Shown piece by piece: positions 26,461 to 37,303 of a stretch of 64,000 bases of DNA. A program made the translations under genes and the position numbers. Origin of the DNA: Nitrospinota bacterium. GTDB lineage: Bacteria; Nitrospinota_A; UBA7883; JACRLM01. The DNA lies in NCBI GenBank assembly GCA_016208975.1, contig JACQXA010000004.1, positions 745,015 through 809,014 of the forward strand. Reading direction: 5' to 3'. Position 1 is the first letter of the stretch. Every line of letters begins with the position of its first letter. The notes under the pieces were generated by a model. That model was not told the DNA's origin, did not search any database, and saw only the letters and a program-made list of their open reading frames with translations.

Positions 26461-27333
26461 CTAGTGGTGCACCAGTTCTCCAAGGAACACATCCGAGTAA
26501 TCGTGGAGGAACTCCTCCAGCCGTCTGGGTTTAACGCCGGTGATATCCGCCACTGCGGTGGACAGCCTGGCTCCACGCCCTGTCCTGAACATCTCGAACA
26601 GCTTGCGTATGTCATCGGCGAACCATTCTGGCATGCCGCCGTGGATCAAGGCCTTCCTGGCGTCGGCCAGAGTGATATCGACGTAGGACACATGCCTTCC
26701 GGTGATCTCGGAGATGAGCCCGGCGATCTTTTCATAACTCAGGGCCTCCGGGCCTGTAAGCTCGTAGGTCTTCCCTTCGTGCCCTTTGCCAACAAGAATC
26801 GTCACGGCCACCGCGGCTATGTCCCTGGCGTCGATGAGCGCCAGCCTGGCGTCTTTCATCGGAACGCGCAAGACCCCTTCCGTCCGGATTTCAGGCGCGT
26901 ACATCAGCAGGTTTTGCATGAACATCACAGGACGGAGGATGCTGTAAGGTATGCCTGACTTTTTGATCTCCTCCTCGGTTTTCCAGTGCCAGCGGGCCAG
27001 CGACACAGTCGAATCGGCGCCTGCGCCAAACGCCGATTGTTTTACAATCAGCGAAACCTTGGCCTTTTTGGCGGCCTTCACCACGTTCCCCTGCAGTTTT
27101 ACCTGGTCGGGATCCGGCGAGGAAAGCAGGAACACCCGTGTAATGCCCAGCATTGCCTTATCCAGCGCAACGGTATCGCTAAGGTCGCCCTTGAATATCT
27201 CCATCCTGGGAATGTTCAAGGCCGTGGCCTTCTTTGTGTTTCTCACGTACGCCCGGAACGTCTCGCCCCTGGCGGAAAGCAGTTTCACCAACTCGCTTCC
27301 AATAGTTCCGGTAGCTCCTGTTACTAAAATCAT
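26461..27333 (-). CDS. NmrA-like NAD(P)-binding oxidoreductase
   Basis: The 290-residue protein is an atypical short-chain dehydrogenase of the NmrA/QOR2 type. It starts MILVTGATGTIGSELVKLL, a Rossmann-fold dinucleotide-binding loop, followed by YVRNTKKATAL and GDLSDTVALDKAM. The segment GPEALSYEKIAGLISEITG is typical of the C-terminal half. The usual catalytic YxxxK is not evident, which agrees with NmrA-like members that act as quinone or azo reductases or redox sensors. The start at 27333 is set by GGAGG six bases upstream; the frame continues to 27390 but without support. It is a single gene between cheV and the redox operon. Confidence 0.85.
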   Translation of the reverse strand: MILVTGATGTIGSELVKLLSARGETFRAYVRNTKKATALNIPRMEIFKGDLSDTVALDKAMLGITRVFLLSSPDPDQVKLQGNVVKAAKKAKVSLIVKQSAFGAGADSTVSLARWHWKTEEEIKKSGIPYSILRPVMFMQNLLMYAPEIRTEGVLRVPMKDARLALIDARDIAAVAVTILVGKGHEGKTYELTGPEALSYEKIAGLISEITGRHVSYVDITLADARKALIHGGMPEWFADDIRKLFEMFRTGRGARLSTAVADITGVKPRRLEEFLHDYSDVFLGELVHH

Positions 27334-27652
27334 GATGAGCCTCCCTATGAGAGGTTTATCGGCAGGCCGTCCGGCGGGCGCTTTTGACAACGCCCGGGAG
27401 GGCGGTCTTAATCACGGCTTTTCTAAACAATGAAAAGCTTAACTACATTATAGGCCGAACGGCTGAAAAGGGATTGGTCAACAAGGCAGGCAAAAAAGGG
27501 GCGGAAAGCCAATTTTGCGCATAACCATCTGAATATCAATAATATGCCACTGGAACATCTTGTGTTTCAGCGAAACCGCGCCAGGCTTCCCCCTCGGCCA
27601 ATCCCTGTTCACCGCAGGTTTCAGCCGAAAGGGAGGTCTGACGCGAAAAATG
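27334..27652. other. Intergenic region, no gene seen
   Basis: This stretch of 319 bases lies between the cytochrome c stop and the NmrA-like gene, both minus strand. It is richer in A and T than its neighbours, especially near 27425-27550. It holds a ribosome-binding site for the NmrA-like gene and probably its promoter. An 87-codon minus-strand frame at 27478-27741 runs through it but overlaps the cytochrome gene and has no recognisable content. I see no strong terminator. Confidence 0.5.
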
Positions 27653-28051
27653 TCAGTGCTTGCCAGGCGCGAGCGATAAGCCGTTACGTTCGGAGGTGAT
27701 ATACGCCTCCAGCGCCAGCATTCGCGGGTCGTTGGCGTCAAAGGCCGTGCCTTTTGCGGGATTTATGATGCACCAGTTGATCATATCCCGCAGGGCGGCC
27801 ACTTTGCCCAACTGTATCTGAAACTTGGGGTATGTCTCCGGATGGGTATCCGCGGCGTTGGGGTGGCACATATCACAAGCCACGCCGTTTGCGCCTTGGG
27901 GGGTGTGGAATATCCTGTATCCCTCGTCCACCACCTTTTTATACGCGGCCTTGTAATCCACCAGGTCCTGCGCCGTGAGCTCCGCCGCATGCGAGGTTCC
28001 GGCCATGGTTACCATCACCCCAAGCAGAGCGTAAATCGCTTTTATATGCAT
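27653..28051 (-). CDS. Periplasmic mono-haem cytochrome c
   Basis: The 132-residue product starts at the ATG at 28051, preceded by GGAGGGG. It has a signal peptide (MHIKAIYALLGVMVTMAGTSHA). One haem attachment site, CDMCH, is present in ANGVACDMCHPNAADTHPETYPKFQ. A distal ligand could be a Met in the MLALEAYITSERNG region. Similar small cytochromes, with PETYPKFQ and MINWCI, are found beside di-haem peroxidases and other periplasmic redox enzymes. It is the last gene of a three-gene unit with the metallophosphoesterase and di-haem peroxidase, and could deliver electrons to the peroxidase. Confidence 0.88.
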   Translation of the reverse strand: MHIKAIYALLGVMVTMAGTSHAAELTAQDLVDYKAAYKKVVDEGYRIFHTPQGANGVACDMCHPNAADTHPETYPKFQIQLGKVAALRDMINWCIINPAKGTAFDANDPRMLALEAYITSERNGLSLAPGKH

Positions 28052-28061
28052 GGTCCCCTCC

Positions 28062-29090
28062 TTAATATCTTTGCCTGGCCAGGTCGGTCCTGCTGGCTTC
28101 ACGCGGTTTCATGTCCGGCCCGATATTCACCGGTTTGTTCTCCCAAAGCTCGTAATGTTTACTGGGGAGCCCCCCGGCCACATTCACCCAGCCCCAGCCG
28201 CACCCGTCGGTGCTTTTGAAGGGGTTGGCCCGGTTCATGGGTATTGTAAGTTTGGGGACGCGCCTGCTATCCGGATACGGCCAGGGCCACGCCGTTGACA
28301 TCACGCCGAAGAAGCGGATGGGGCCTATCTGGTTGACCAATACCTGGTGCGTATGGCCGTGGATAACCGTGACGTTCTTGAACCGGGACAATATCTTCTG
28401 CGCCTCCTCGGCGTCGTCCGTCCAGAAGTTCCACGGCTTGTAATACTTGTACAGCGGCGAATGGGAGAACACCACCACCGGAGTAGATGGCGAAACCTTT
28501 TCCAGCTCCACCTTCATCCATTTAAGCTGTTCTGAGCCCACCATGAAGGGCGACCCGTTGGGATTGTCCAGCTGGGCCATGTTTTTCATCCGCTCCTGGG
28601 GCGTCTTCCACTGGTTAATCCACTTTTCGTAGGTGAGGATGCTGTTTATGGCTATAAACTTCACCCCTTTGTGTTCGAAGGAGTAATGATCCGGGCCAAA
28701 GAGGGAACGCCAGTACTCCCCCATGTCCAGGTAAAAGTCGTGCTCCCCCATGATGGCCCTGATCTTGTGCCTGGTTTTGGAGAGCATCCCCATTCCATGG
28801 TCCAGCTCTTCCTTCTTGCCAAACTGGGCCAGGTCGCCGCCGTAAAACACGAAATCCGGCTCGATGTCGGCGAAATCAAGATCCGCCACGGCTTTTTTCA
28901 ACCCGTTGTCGAAAGTTTCTGTAAATGTGGAGCCGCTGACCTGGTTGATATGCGAGTCGGAGATGTAGGCGAAGGTGAACGGTTTCCCGTCGCCTCCAGT
29001 CATGGAAATGAAGCTCAATGGATTAGCAAAAGCCATCGCGCACGCGGAAACACCCGTCTTTTTCAAAAAGTCCCTTCTATCCATACCCAT
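28062..29090 (-). CDS. Tat-exported calcineurin-like metallophosphoesterase
   Basis: The 342-residue protein begins with a twin-arginine signal (MDRRDFLKKTGVSACAMAFA), so it is exported folded, probably with bound metals. The mature part has the metallophosphoesterase motifs FAYISDSHIN (metal ligands Asp and His), FYGGDLAQFG, GEHDFY (usually GNHD), VVFSHSPLY and HGHTHQ. The substrate is unknown; family members act on phosphate esters, nucleotides or phospholipids. Near the C-terminus the sequence CGWGWVNVAGGLPSKHYELWENKP is family-like. GGAGGAG lies seven bases before the ATG at 29090. It sits between the di-haem peroxidase and the cytochrome c genes, an unusual mix. Confidence 0.88.
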   Translation of the reverse strand: MGMDRRDFLKKTGVSACAMAFANPLSFISMTGGDGKPFTFAYISDSHINQVSGSTFTETFDNGLKKAVADLDFADIEPDFVFYGGDLAQFGKKEELDHGMGMLSKTRHKIRAIMGEHDFYLDMGEYWRSLFGPDHYSFEHKGVKFIAINSILTYEKWINQWKTPQERMKNMAQLDNPNGSPFMVGSEQLKWMKVELEKVSPSTPVVVFSHSPLYKYYKPWNFWTDDAEEAQKILSRFKNVTVIHGHTHQVLVNQIGPIRFFGVMSTAWPWPYPDSRRVPKLTIPMNRANPFKSTDGCGWGWVNVAGGLPSKHYELWENKPVNIGPDMKPREASRTDLARQRY

Positions 29091-29113
29091 TGCCTGGCTC
29101 CTCCAAAAAGCCG

Positions 29114-30208
29114 TTAAAGTTGAGGGCTGGTAAGCGACCGCAGGAATTCCACCAACTGCCGCTTTTCTTCACTGGTAAGGCCCAGCGGCCGCATCCCTCC
29201 GTCCAGAAAACGGTTAGGCTCACCGCCGCGGTCGTAAAACTCCACGACCTCCTCCAGCGTGGCCGTGCCGCCATCGTGCATGTACGGCGCCGTCAGCGCC
29301 ACGTTGCGTAGCGTTGGGGTCTTAAAGGCTCCGATGTGCCGGTTTTCCAGCGTAACTGCGAACCGGCCCAGCTCCGAAACCTCTTCGTTGGTTATCGCTT
29401 CCACATCCAGCGAGCCCCCTTTGCCCTTCCATTCCTTGAACGCCTGGGTCTTCTCCTTGAGCTTCGGAGAGATTTTCGAGAACCCTACGCCGATGTTATG
29501 AAAATCGTTATCGGTGAACAGGGCGAATTTTTCCGAGATGGCGTGGCAGGTTTGGCACCTGCCTTTTCCGTTGAAAATTTCGAACCCCTTCTTCACATCA
29601 TCAGGCACGGCCGTTTTCTCGCCGCCGAAATAGTAACGGTCAAAGGGGCTGTTACCGAAAACCAGCGTCCGCTCGAAGGAAGCTATGGCCATGGCCACAT
29701 GGTCTATCGTGATTTTTTCCCCGGCGACGCCGAAGGACTCTTTGAACGCTTTTACATACGCCGGATCTTTCCTCACTATCTTGAGCAATTCGCCATGGTT
29801 TGCAAGCCCATGCTCCACCGGGTTTATGAGCGGCCCCTTGCTCTGCTCCTCAAGCGAGCCGGCCCTGCCGTCCCAAAACTGCAGTTTGTTATAGGCGGCG
29901 TTGGCCGATGTGGGGGCGTTCCGGGCGCCGGTCTGTTTCCCTACCCCTTCCGACACCCTCTTGCCGTCTGCGAAACCTTTCTTCGGCGAATGGCAGGTAA
30001 CGCACCCCACCGTGCCGTCCTTGGAGAGTCTGGTGTCGTTATAAAGTTTTTCACCAAGAGCGACCTTTTCTTTGGTGATGGGGTTGTTTTCCGGCACGGG
30101 AACCGGCGGCAGTCCCAGGGGAGCTGAAACCTTGAATTCACCTTTGGCTGTTTGGGGGGTAAAGATGAGAAGAACTGTCAGCAAAAGAGCGGGGCTAAGA
30201 AGCTTCAT
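29114..30208 (-). CDS. Di-haem cytochrome c peroxidase (MauG/CcpA family)
   Basis: The 364-residue protein has an N-terminal signal peptide (LSPALLLTVLLIFTPQTAKG) and two haem c sites: CVTCH in GTVGCVTCHSPKKGFAD and CQTCH in GKGRCQTCHAISEKFALF. The stretch between them includes LQFWDGRAGSLEEQSKGPLINPVEHG, the usual bacterial di-haem peroxidase region. The C-terminus has APYMHDGGTATLEEVVEFYDRGG, including a conserved Met-His pair. It reduces hydrogen peroxide in the periplasm using electrons from small cytochromes; the cytochrome at 27653 is a plausible donor. It is the first gene of its operon. The preceding 168 bases to hemW are AT-rich and probably hold the promoter. Confidence 0.95.
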   Translation of the reverse strand: MKLLSPALLLTVLLIFTPQTAKGEFKVSAPLGLPPVPVPENNPITKEKVALGEKLYNDTRLSKDGTVGCVTCHSPKKGFADGKRVSEGVGKQTGARNAPTSANAAYNKLQFWDGRAGSLEEQSKGPLINPVEHGLANHGELLKIVRKDPAYVKAFKESFGVAGEKITIDHVAMAIASFERTLVFGNSPFDRYYFGGEKTAVPDDVKKGFEIFNGKGRCQTCHAISEKFALFTDNDFHNIGVGFSKISPKLKEKTQAFKEWKGKGGSLDVEAITNEEVSELGRFAVTLENRHIGAFKTPTLRNVALTAPYMHDGGTATLEEVVEFYDRGGEPNRFLDGGMRPLGLTSEEKRQLVEFLRSLTSPQL

Positions 30209-30376
30209 GCTGTCCTCCCATAATCAAGGGACACCCTTTAACACAGGTCTAAAATTTATACCCAATCTAATTATTGTCAAGAATTTATTGGCCGTGTTTT
30301 TTGGGGAGTTGGTTGACTGTGGCAAAAAAGAGGGAATAACGCCTGAATATTCAGCCTATTATCAATCCGAGCTATT

Positions 30377-32610
<2,234 letters not shown>

Positions 32611-32647
32611 TTATAACAGCGTGGGGTTTGGAAGCGCGGTGAAAAGC

Positions 32648-33061
32648 TCAACCGGCCACGATTTTAAAAAACACCGTCCTGTTCCTGGGCCCATCGAACT
32701 CGGCGAAATATACCCCCTGCCAGGAGCCAAGGACAATATCACCGCCGCTTATGATTACCGTCGCCGAACAGCCAAGCATGGAAGATTTGACGTGGGCGGC
32801 GGAATTCCCCTCCCCGTGCAGGTACGCCTTGTCGCTCCAGGGAACGATTTTCTCCAGCGCGTGGGCCATGTCCGCCATAACGTCCGGGTCGGCGTTCTCG
32901 TTGATGGTGACGGCGGCGGTGGTGTGCGGTACGTAGATGAAAAGAAGCCCCTCGGATACGCCGCTTTTCCTGACGTGCCTTCGGGCTTCCCCGGTGATGT
33001 CTATGAATTGCGTCCGGCTCCTGGTGGAAACAGTGAGACGCTCCACGCCAGAGCCGCCCAT
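32648..33061 (-). CDS. YjbQ/UPF0047 family protein
   Basis: The 137-residue protein matches the YjbQ family: FIDITGEARRHV, GLLFIYVPHTTAAVTINENADPDV, GNSAAHVKSSMLG and LGSWQGVYFAEFDGPRNRTVF. Conserved His and Glu/Asp residues form a metal-like active site. Some members show weak thiamine-phosphate synthase activity, but the physiological role is not settled. It lies 25 bases downstream of the Fur-family gene and upstream of tgt on the same strand, so a shared transcript is likely. Confidence 0.92.
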   Translation of the reverse strand: MGGSGVERLTVSTRSRTQFIDITGEARRHVRKSGVSEGLLFIYVPHTTAAVTINENADPDVMADMAHALEKIVPWSDKAYLHGEGNSAAHVKSSMLGCSATVIISGGDIVLGSWQGVYFAEFDGPRNRTVFFKIVAG

Positions 33062-33086
33062 GGTGTTTACCCGAACCTAAGCGGGA

Positions 33087-33527
33087 TTACTGGTCCCGTT
33101 TTTTCACGCGGATAACCACGTCCATCCCAAGCACTTCCATGTTGTCCGGCAACTGGGGCATGGCGGCTATCATCAGAGAGCCGGGCTCGATGTCTGAAAG
33201 CTCGCCGGTGTCCACATCGAAGATGTGGTGATGATCGGTGGTCTTCGGCTCGTAGAACACCCGGGCCGGGTCTGCTATTACTTCGCGGGCAAGCCCCTTC
33301 TCCACAAAAAGCTTTAGGGTGTTGTAAATGGTGGCCTTGGAAGCCAGGCTTCTGCCCCTGTTCACTTTCTCCAGCGTTTGTTCGGCGGAAAGGTGCTGTG
33401 GCCGCGATAGAAGTATTTGCGCGATTTCCACCCGCTGAAGAGTGGAAGTGATTCCGTGGCCTTTAAGAAGATCAGTTATGTCGGTGGTGGTAGTCCGCCC
33501 CATGGGGTTTGCGCTTGCGATTTCCAT
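33087..33527 (-). CDS. Fur-family transcriptional regulator without cysteines
   Basis: The product of about 146 residues has the Fur winged-helix domain (TSTLQRVEIAQILLSRPQHLSAEQTL, then ASKATIYNTLKLFVEKGLA) and the dimerisation part with TTDHHHIFDVDTGELSDIE. The HHH motif is kept but there is no Cys anywhere, so the structural CxxC zinc sites of Fur, PerR and Zur are missing. This recalls Irr-type members, which sense haem or iron differently. I place the start at the ATG at 33527; the frame opens with a TTG at 33551 and a later ATG at 33503 is possible. It is upstream of yjbQ and tgt. Confidence 0.88.
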   Translation of the reverse strand: MEIASANPMGRTTTTDITDLLKGHGITSTLQRVEIAQILLSRPQHLSAEQTLEKVNRGRSLASKATIYNTLKLFVEKGLAREVIADPARVFYEPKTTDHHHIFDVDTGELSDIEPGSLMIAAMPQLPDNMEVLGMDVVIRVKKRDQ

Positions 33528-33674
33528 AAGTGTTAACTGGATACCTCTCAAAACGGTTCGGGCGCGATGTTTAGCCGGGAAAACAGGGAAAAACGCCTTC
33601 CTTTAGAATTCCGGGAATCGGGCCGGTATGATTATAGAGGCATATTATACCTAACGTTTCCCTAAAATCAACCA

Positions 33675-33709
33675 GCGCATAAACTGTATTTTTTATACAG
33701 TTTATGCGC
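33675..33709. repeat. Perfect 15-bp inverted repeat with T5 loop
   Basis: The arms at 33675-33689 and 33695-33709 are perfect complements (GCGCATAAACTGTAT and its reverse) around TTTTT. It lies 58 bases past the fabF stop and about 150 bases before the Fur-family start, both on the minus strand. No T-run follows on either side, so a classic terminator is not supported. It could be an mRNA-end hairpin for fabF or a protein-binding site. Confidence 0.75.
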
Positions 33710-33767
33710 CTCGTGCCTGCGCCAGCCCATCATAACGATGTTACTGGCAACGCTGGAGGCTGATAGA

Positions 33768-35012
33768 TCAGGCTTGCGGCTTGCTGAAAATCACGGAACC
33801 GTTCACGCCGCCAAACCCGAAAGAGTTGGATAACGCGTATTCGATATTCCTATGGACCGCCTTGTTCGGCGCATAGAACAGGTCGCACGCCGGATCGGGG
33901 TTGTCCAGGTTTATGGTTGGAGGGATTATCCCGGTTTCCAGCGCCTTGATGGCGAATATGGCCTCTATTCCGCCAGCGGCGCCCAGCAGATGCCCGGTCA
34001 TGGACTTGGTGGAAGACACCACCAGGTTGAAGGCGTGCTGGCCGAAAGCCCTCTTTATGGCCGCAGTCTCAATGGCGTCGGCCATGGTGGATGTGGCGTG
34101 GGCGTTAATGTAGCCTATCTTTTCAGGCATTATCCCGGCGTCCCGGATAGCGTGGTTCATGCAGGTAACCGCGCCCTCCCCGCCTTCCGGCGGGGCGGTC
34201 ATGTGGTAAGCGTCTGCGCTCATGCCGTAACCTATAATCTCCGCGTATATTTTGGCGCCCCGGGCTATGGCGTGGTCTTTTCTTTCCAGCACCACCACGC
34301 CGGAGCCTTCACCCATCACGAACCCGTCCCGGTCTTTATCGAACGGGCGGCTGGCTTTTTCCGGCTCATCGTTTCGCTTGGACAACGCCCTGGCGGCGGC
34401 GAACCCCGCCACGCCAAGGCCGGTGATGGCCGCTTCGGCGCCCCCGGCAACTATCATGTCCGCGTCGCCCCGCTCTATTATCCTGGCCGCGTCGCCAATG
34501 GCCGAAGAGCCTGTGGTGCAGGCCGTTACCGGGCAACCTAGAGGCCCCTTGAGCCCGAAGTGGATGGAGACCTGGCCGGCGGCCATGTTGGCCAGAACCG
34601 AGGGGATGAAGAACGGGGACACCCGGCGCGGGCCTTTTTCCGCCAGTATCTTGGCCGTGGCCTCTATCTCCGGAAGGCCCCCTATGCCCGCCCCTATTAC
34701 CACACCAAACCGTTCCCGCTGGGAAGGGGTGAGTTTTTCAAGGTCTATCCCGCAGTCCGCCAAAGCGTATTTCACGCTGGCGATGGCGAAATGGATGAAG
34801 GTGTCCATCTTTTTGGCTTCTTTGCCATCAAGATAGTTCAATGGGTCGAACCCTTTCACCTCCCCGGCGAAACGCACGGGGTAATCGGTGGCGTCGAACC
34901 TGGTGATGGGGCCTATGCCGGAGCGCCCCTCCACTATGCCTTTCCAGGTCTCATCCACACCTATACCCAGGGGGGTGACCATGCCAAGGCCCGTGATTAC
35001 TACGTTTTTCAT
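33768..35012 (-). CDS. fabF: Beta-ketoacyl-ACP synthase II
   Basis: FabF elongates acyl chains by condensing malonyl-ACP with acyl-ACP. The 414 residues carry the active-site Cys in TACTTGSSA, the first His in NAHATSTMADAIE, and the second in SSTKSMTGHLLGAAGGIEAI. KNVVITGLGMVTPLG opens the protein. It is the last gene in the order fabD-fabG-acpP-fabF on the minus strand, 90 bases after acpP. The hairpin at 33675-33709 lies downstream. Confidence 0.97.
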   Translation of the reverse strand: MKNVVITGLGMVTPLGIGVDETWKGIVEGRSGIGPITRFDATDYPVRFAGEVKGFDPLNYLDGKEAKKMDTFIHFAIASVKYALADCGIDLEKLTPSQRERFGVVIGAGIGGLPEIEATAKILAEKGPRRVSPFFIPSVLANMAAGQVSIHFGLKGPLGCPVTACTTGSSAIGDAARIIERGDADMIVAGGAEAAITGLGVAGFAAARALSKRNDEPEKASRPFDKDRDGFVMGEGSGVVVLERKDHAIARGAKIYAEIIGYGMSADAYHMTAPPEGGEGAVTCMNHAIRDAGIMPEKIGYINAHATSTMADAIETAAIKRAFGQHAFNLVVSSTKSMTGHLLGAAGGIEAIFAIKALETGIIPPTINLDNPDPACDLFYAPNKAVHRNIEYALSNSFGFGGVNGSVIFSKPQA

Positions 35013-35102
35013 CCTATTGCCAAAAAAGCGGTTACGTCAGGCTTTTCAATAAAACCCGCCGCGGGCCAAAACGGCCCGCCGGATAGGGCATGGTGAAGGC
35101 CG

Positions 35103-35348
35103 TTAGGCCTTGCCCGCTGTGGCGTTGGTAATGTAATCAACGGCCTGCTGGACAGTCTGGATCTTCTCGGCGTCCTCGTCGGGGATCTCGATGTCGAAGG
35201 CTTCCTCGAAAGCCATCACCAGCTCCACCACGTCCAGAGAGTCCGCGTTAAGGTCCGTGTCGAACTTGGCGTTGGCCACAACTTTCTCGGCGTCAACCTC
35301 CAGTTGCTCGACAATGATCGACTTGACCTTCTCCGCAATAGACGACAT
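35103..35348 (-). CDS. acpP: Acyl carrier protein
   Basis: ACP carries growing acyl chains on a phosphopantetheine arm. The 81-residue acidic protein has the attachment Ser in [31 protein letters not shown]. The N-terminus [20 protein letters not shown] is typical. It stands between fabG and fabF with 68 and 90 bases on either side, longer gaps than elsewhere in this operon; separate high-level expression of ACP from its own promoter in the fabG-acpP gap is plausible. Confidence 0.98.
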   Translation of the reverse strand: MSSIAEKVKSIIVEQLEVDAEKVVANAKFDTDLNADSLDVVELVMAFEEAFDIEIPDEDAEKIQTVQQAVDYITNATAGKA

Positions 35349-35416
35349 AAGTCATTATCTCCCAAAAAACAGTTGTCTAATTTTAATTGAAAAGTCCCAA
35401 AATAAAAGCCCAAAAT

Positions 35417-36163
35417 TCAAACGCCCATGGCCATGCCGCCGTTCACCGATATGGTCTGCCCTGTAACATACCCGGCGTCGCCGGAGGCTAGGTAAAGGCA
35501 GGCGGCCGCTATATCGGCCACTTCGCCGAACCGGCCCATGGGTATGGATTCCAACAATTTCTCCCGGACCTTGTCCGGAAGGGAGCCTGTCATGTCGGTC
35601 ACAATAAACCCTGGCGCCACGGAGTTCACAGTCACCCCTCGCGATGCCAGTTCCTTGGCCGCCGACATGGTCATGCCGAAAAGGCCCGCCTTGGAAGCGG
35701 CGTAATTCACCTGCCCGGCGTTGCCTGTCTGCCCCACTATGGAGGATATGTTCACTATCCTGCCGTAACGTTTCTTTATCATCACCTGGGAGGCGGCCTG
35801 CATGAAGTTGTAGGCCCCTTTGAGGTTTACGCGGATCACCTCGTCGAAATCCTCTTCTTTCATCCTTAAAAGAAGCCCGTCTTTCGTGATGCCCGCGTTA
35901 TTCACCAGTATGTCCAGCCCGCCAAGGCTCTCTACGCATTTGGCCACGGTCTCCTTGGCGAAAGCGGCGCTGGCCACATCCCCCGCCACGCCGATGGCTT
36001 TAACCCCCAGCGTCTGGCAGGCCTCCACCGTATCCGTGGGAACTCCGCCCCGGGCCACAAGAAAGAGGCTGGCCCCCTCTTTTGCGAATGCCTCGGCTAT
36101 GCCCCGCCCTATGCCTCTGGAGGCGCCGGTAACCAGCGCCACCTTGCCGTTTAACCTGCCCAT
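35417..36163 (-). CDS. fabG: 3-oxoacyl-ACP reductase
   Basis: FabG reduces beta-ketoacyl-ACP with NADPH in the first reductive step of each elongation cycle. The 248 residues contain the cofactor loop VTGASRGIGRGIAEAF, ILVNNAGIT, the catalytic Ser and the Tyr-Lys pair (ISSIVGQTGNAGQVNYAASKAG), and PGFIVTDMT. It starts three bases after the fabD stop, so the two are translationally linked. Confidence 0.97.
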   Translation of the reverse strand: MGRLNGKVALVTGASRGIGRGIAEAFAKEGASLFLVARGGVPTDTVEACQTLGVKAIGVAGDVASAAFAKETVAKCVESLGGLDILVNNAGITKDGLLLRMKEEDFDEVIRVNLKGAYNFMQAASQVMIKKRYGRIVNISSIVGQTGNAGQVNYAASKAGLFGMTMSAAKELASRGVTVNSVAPGFIVTDMTGSLPDKVREKLLESIPMGRFGEVADIAAACLYLASGDAGYVTGQTISVNGGMAMGV

Positions 36164-36166
36164 GGC

Positions 36167-37096
36167 TTAAAGCGCCTCCATCGCGCGGTTGAGATCCTCT
36201 ACGGAGCCTATGGATATGGCCTCTATATTCTTGTCTATCCGCTTCATAAGGCCAGCCAACACTTTGCCAGCCCCCAATTCCAGCGCTTTGGTCACTCCCA
36301 GCCCCGGCAGGGTTTTCATGGAATCCACCCAACGCACACAGCCTGTCACCTGTTTAATCAGCCCGTCGCGCACATCCTGAGCGGTGACTGACAGCCCGGC
36401 GTCAACGTTGCGGATTATGGGGATTTTGGGATCGCGGACCTCCACGGTCTTCATATATTCGGCCAAGCCTTCCCGGGCAGGCGCCATGAATGACGTATGG
36501 AACGGCGCGCTCACCTGCAATGGAACCAGCTTTTTGGCCCCGGCGGATTTCAGCGCGTCCATTGTCTTTTGCATATCGCCAGCGGCCCCGGCGATAACAG
36601 TTTGCTCCGGGCTGTTGAAATTCGCCGGAGCCACGGAGCCGCCCGCTTCAGCGCAAACCCTGGCCACATCTTCGGGAGTAAGGCCTATTATGGCGGCCAT
36701 GCCGCCTTCACCGGCGGGGACGGAGGATTGCATCAACTCCCCCCTTTTCCGTACAAGTTTTATGGCGTCGGTGAAAGATAAGGCCCCTGCGGCAAAACAG
36801 GCCGAAAACTCACCAAGGCTATGCCCAGCCACCGCTTTAGGCGCAATCCCTTTGGCCTCTTGAAGGGCCTCGTAAACCACAGCGGAAACCAACAGCAAGG
36901 CAGGCTGGGTGTTGGCCGTAAGGCGAAGCTCTTCCTCTGGCCCTTCGGCGATGAGTTTTAGCATATCGAATCCCAGAGCGTCGCAAGCCTCTTCGGCGCG
37001 GCGCCTGGCCAGAGGGCTGGACTGGAAAAAAGACATTCCCATCCCCACCGACTGGGATCCCTGCCCCGGAAAAAGAAAAACCAGCCCGCCACTCAT
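36167..37096 (-). CDS. fabD: Malonyl-CoA:ACP transacylase
   Basis: FabD loads malonyl groups from malonyl-CoA onto ACP. The 309 residues show FLFPGQGSQSVGMG at the N-terminus, the catalytic Ser in AGHSLGEFSA, and the later QVSAPFHTSFM with the catalytic His. It is the first gene of the fab cluster seen here; no fabH or plsX lies upstream in this window. The 207 bases before it are AT-rich and separate it from the divergent ABC exporter operon. Confidence 0.96.
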   Translation of the reverse strand: MSGGLVFLFPGQGSQSVGMGMSFFQSSPLARRRAEEACDALGFDMLKLIAEGPEEELRLTANTQPALLLVSAVVYEALQEAKGIAPKAVAGHSLGEFSACFAAGALSFTDAIKLVRKRGELMQSSVPAGEGGMAAIIGLTPEDVARVCAEAGGSVAPANFNSPEQTVIAGAAGDMQKTMDALKSAGAKKLVPLQVSAPFHTSFMAPAREGLAEYMKTVEVRDPKIPIIRNVDAGLSVTAQDVRDGLIKQVTGCVRWVDSMKTLPGLGVTKALELGAGKVLAGLMKRIDKNIEAISIGSVEDLNRAMEAL

Positions 37097-37303
37097 GTTT
37101 CGTTATTTTTTCGTGAAATTAAACTGGGAAAAAAGCAAAGACGAAAAATAACCGGAAGCGCCACCTGTGTCAAGCAATGATTGGCCATGCATGTGACGCG
37201 GCTTTACAAAACAAATCCTTTAATACCCGCGGGGCTTTCGGTCTGTTCTGATAAAATCTAGCGATGTTTATATCAATGAACCGGCGTAGCTAGAGGCCGG
37301 CAA

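Noticed and set aside
27478-27741. 87-codon minus-strand frame after the cytochrome c gene
   Set aside because: It overlaps the cytochrome gene out of frame, is Arg-rich and has no ribosome-binding site or recognisable feature.
36909-37303. fabH or plsX expected before fabD
   Set aside because: The sequence upstream of fabD is a short AT-rich gap followed by a divergent ABC exporter; no such gene is present.
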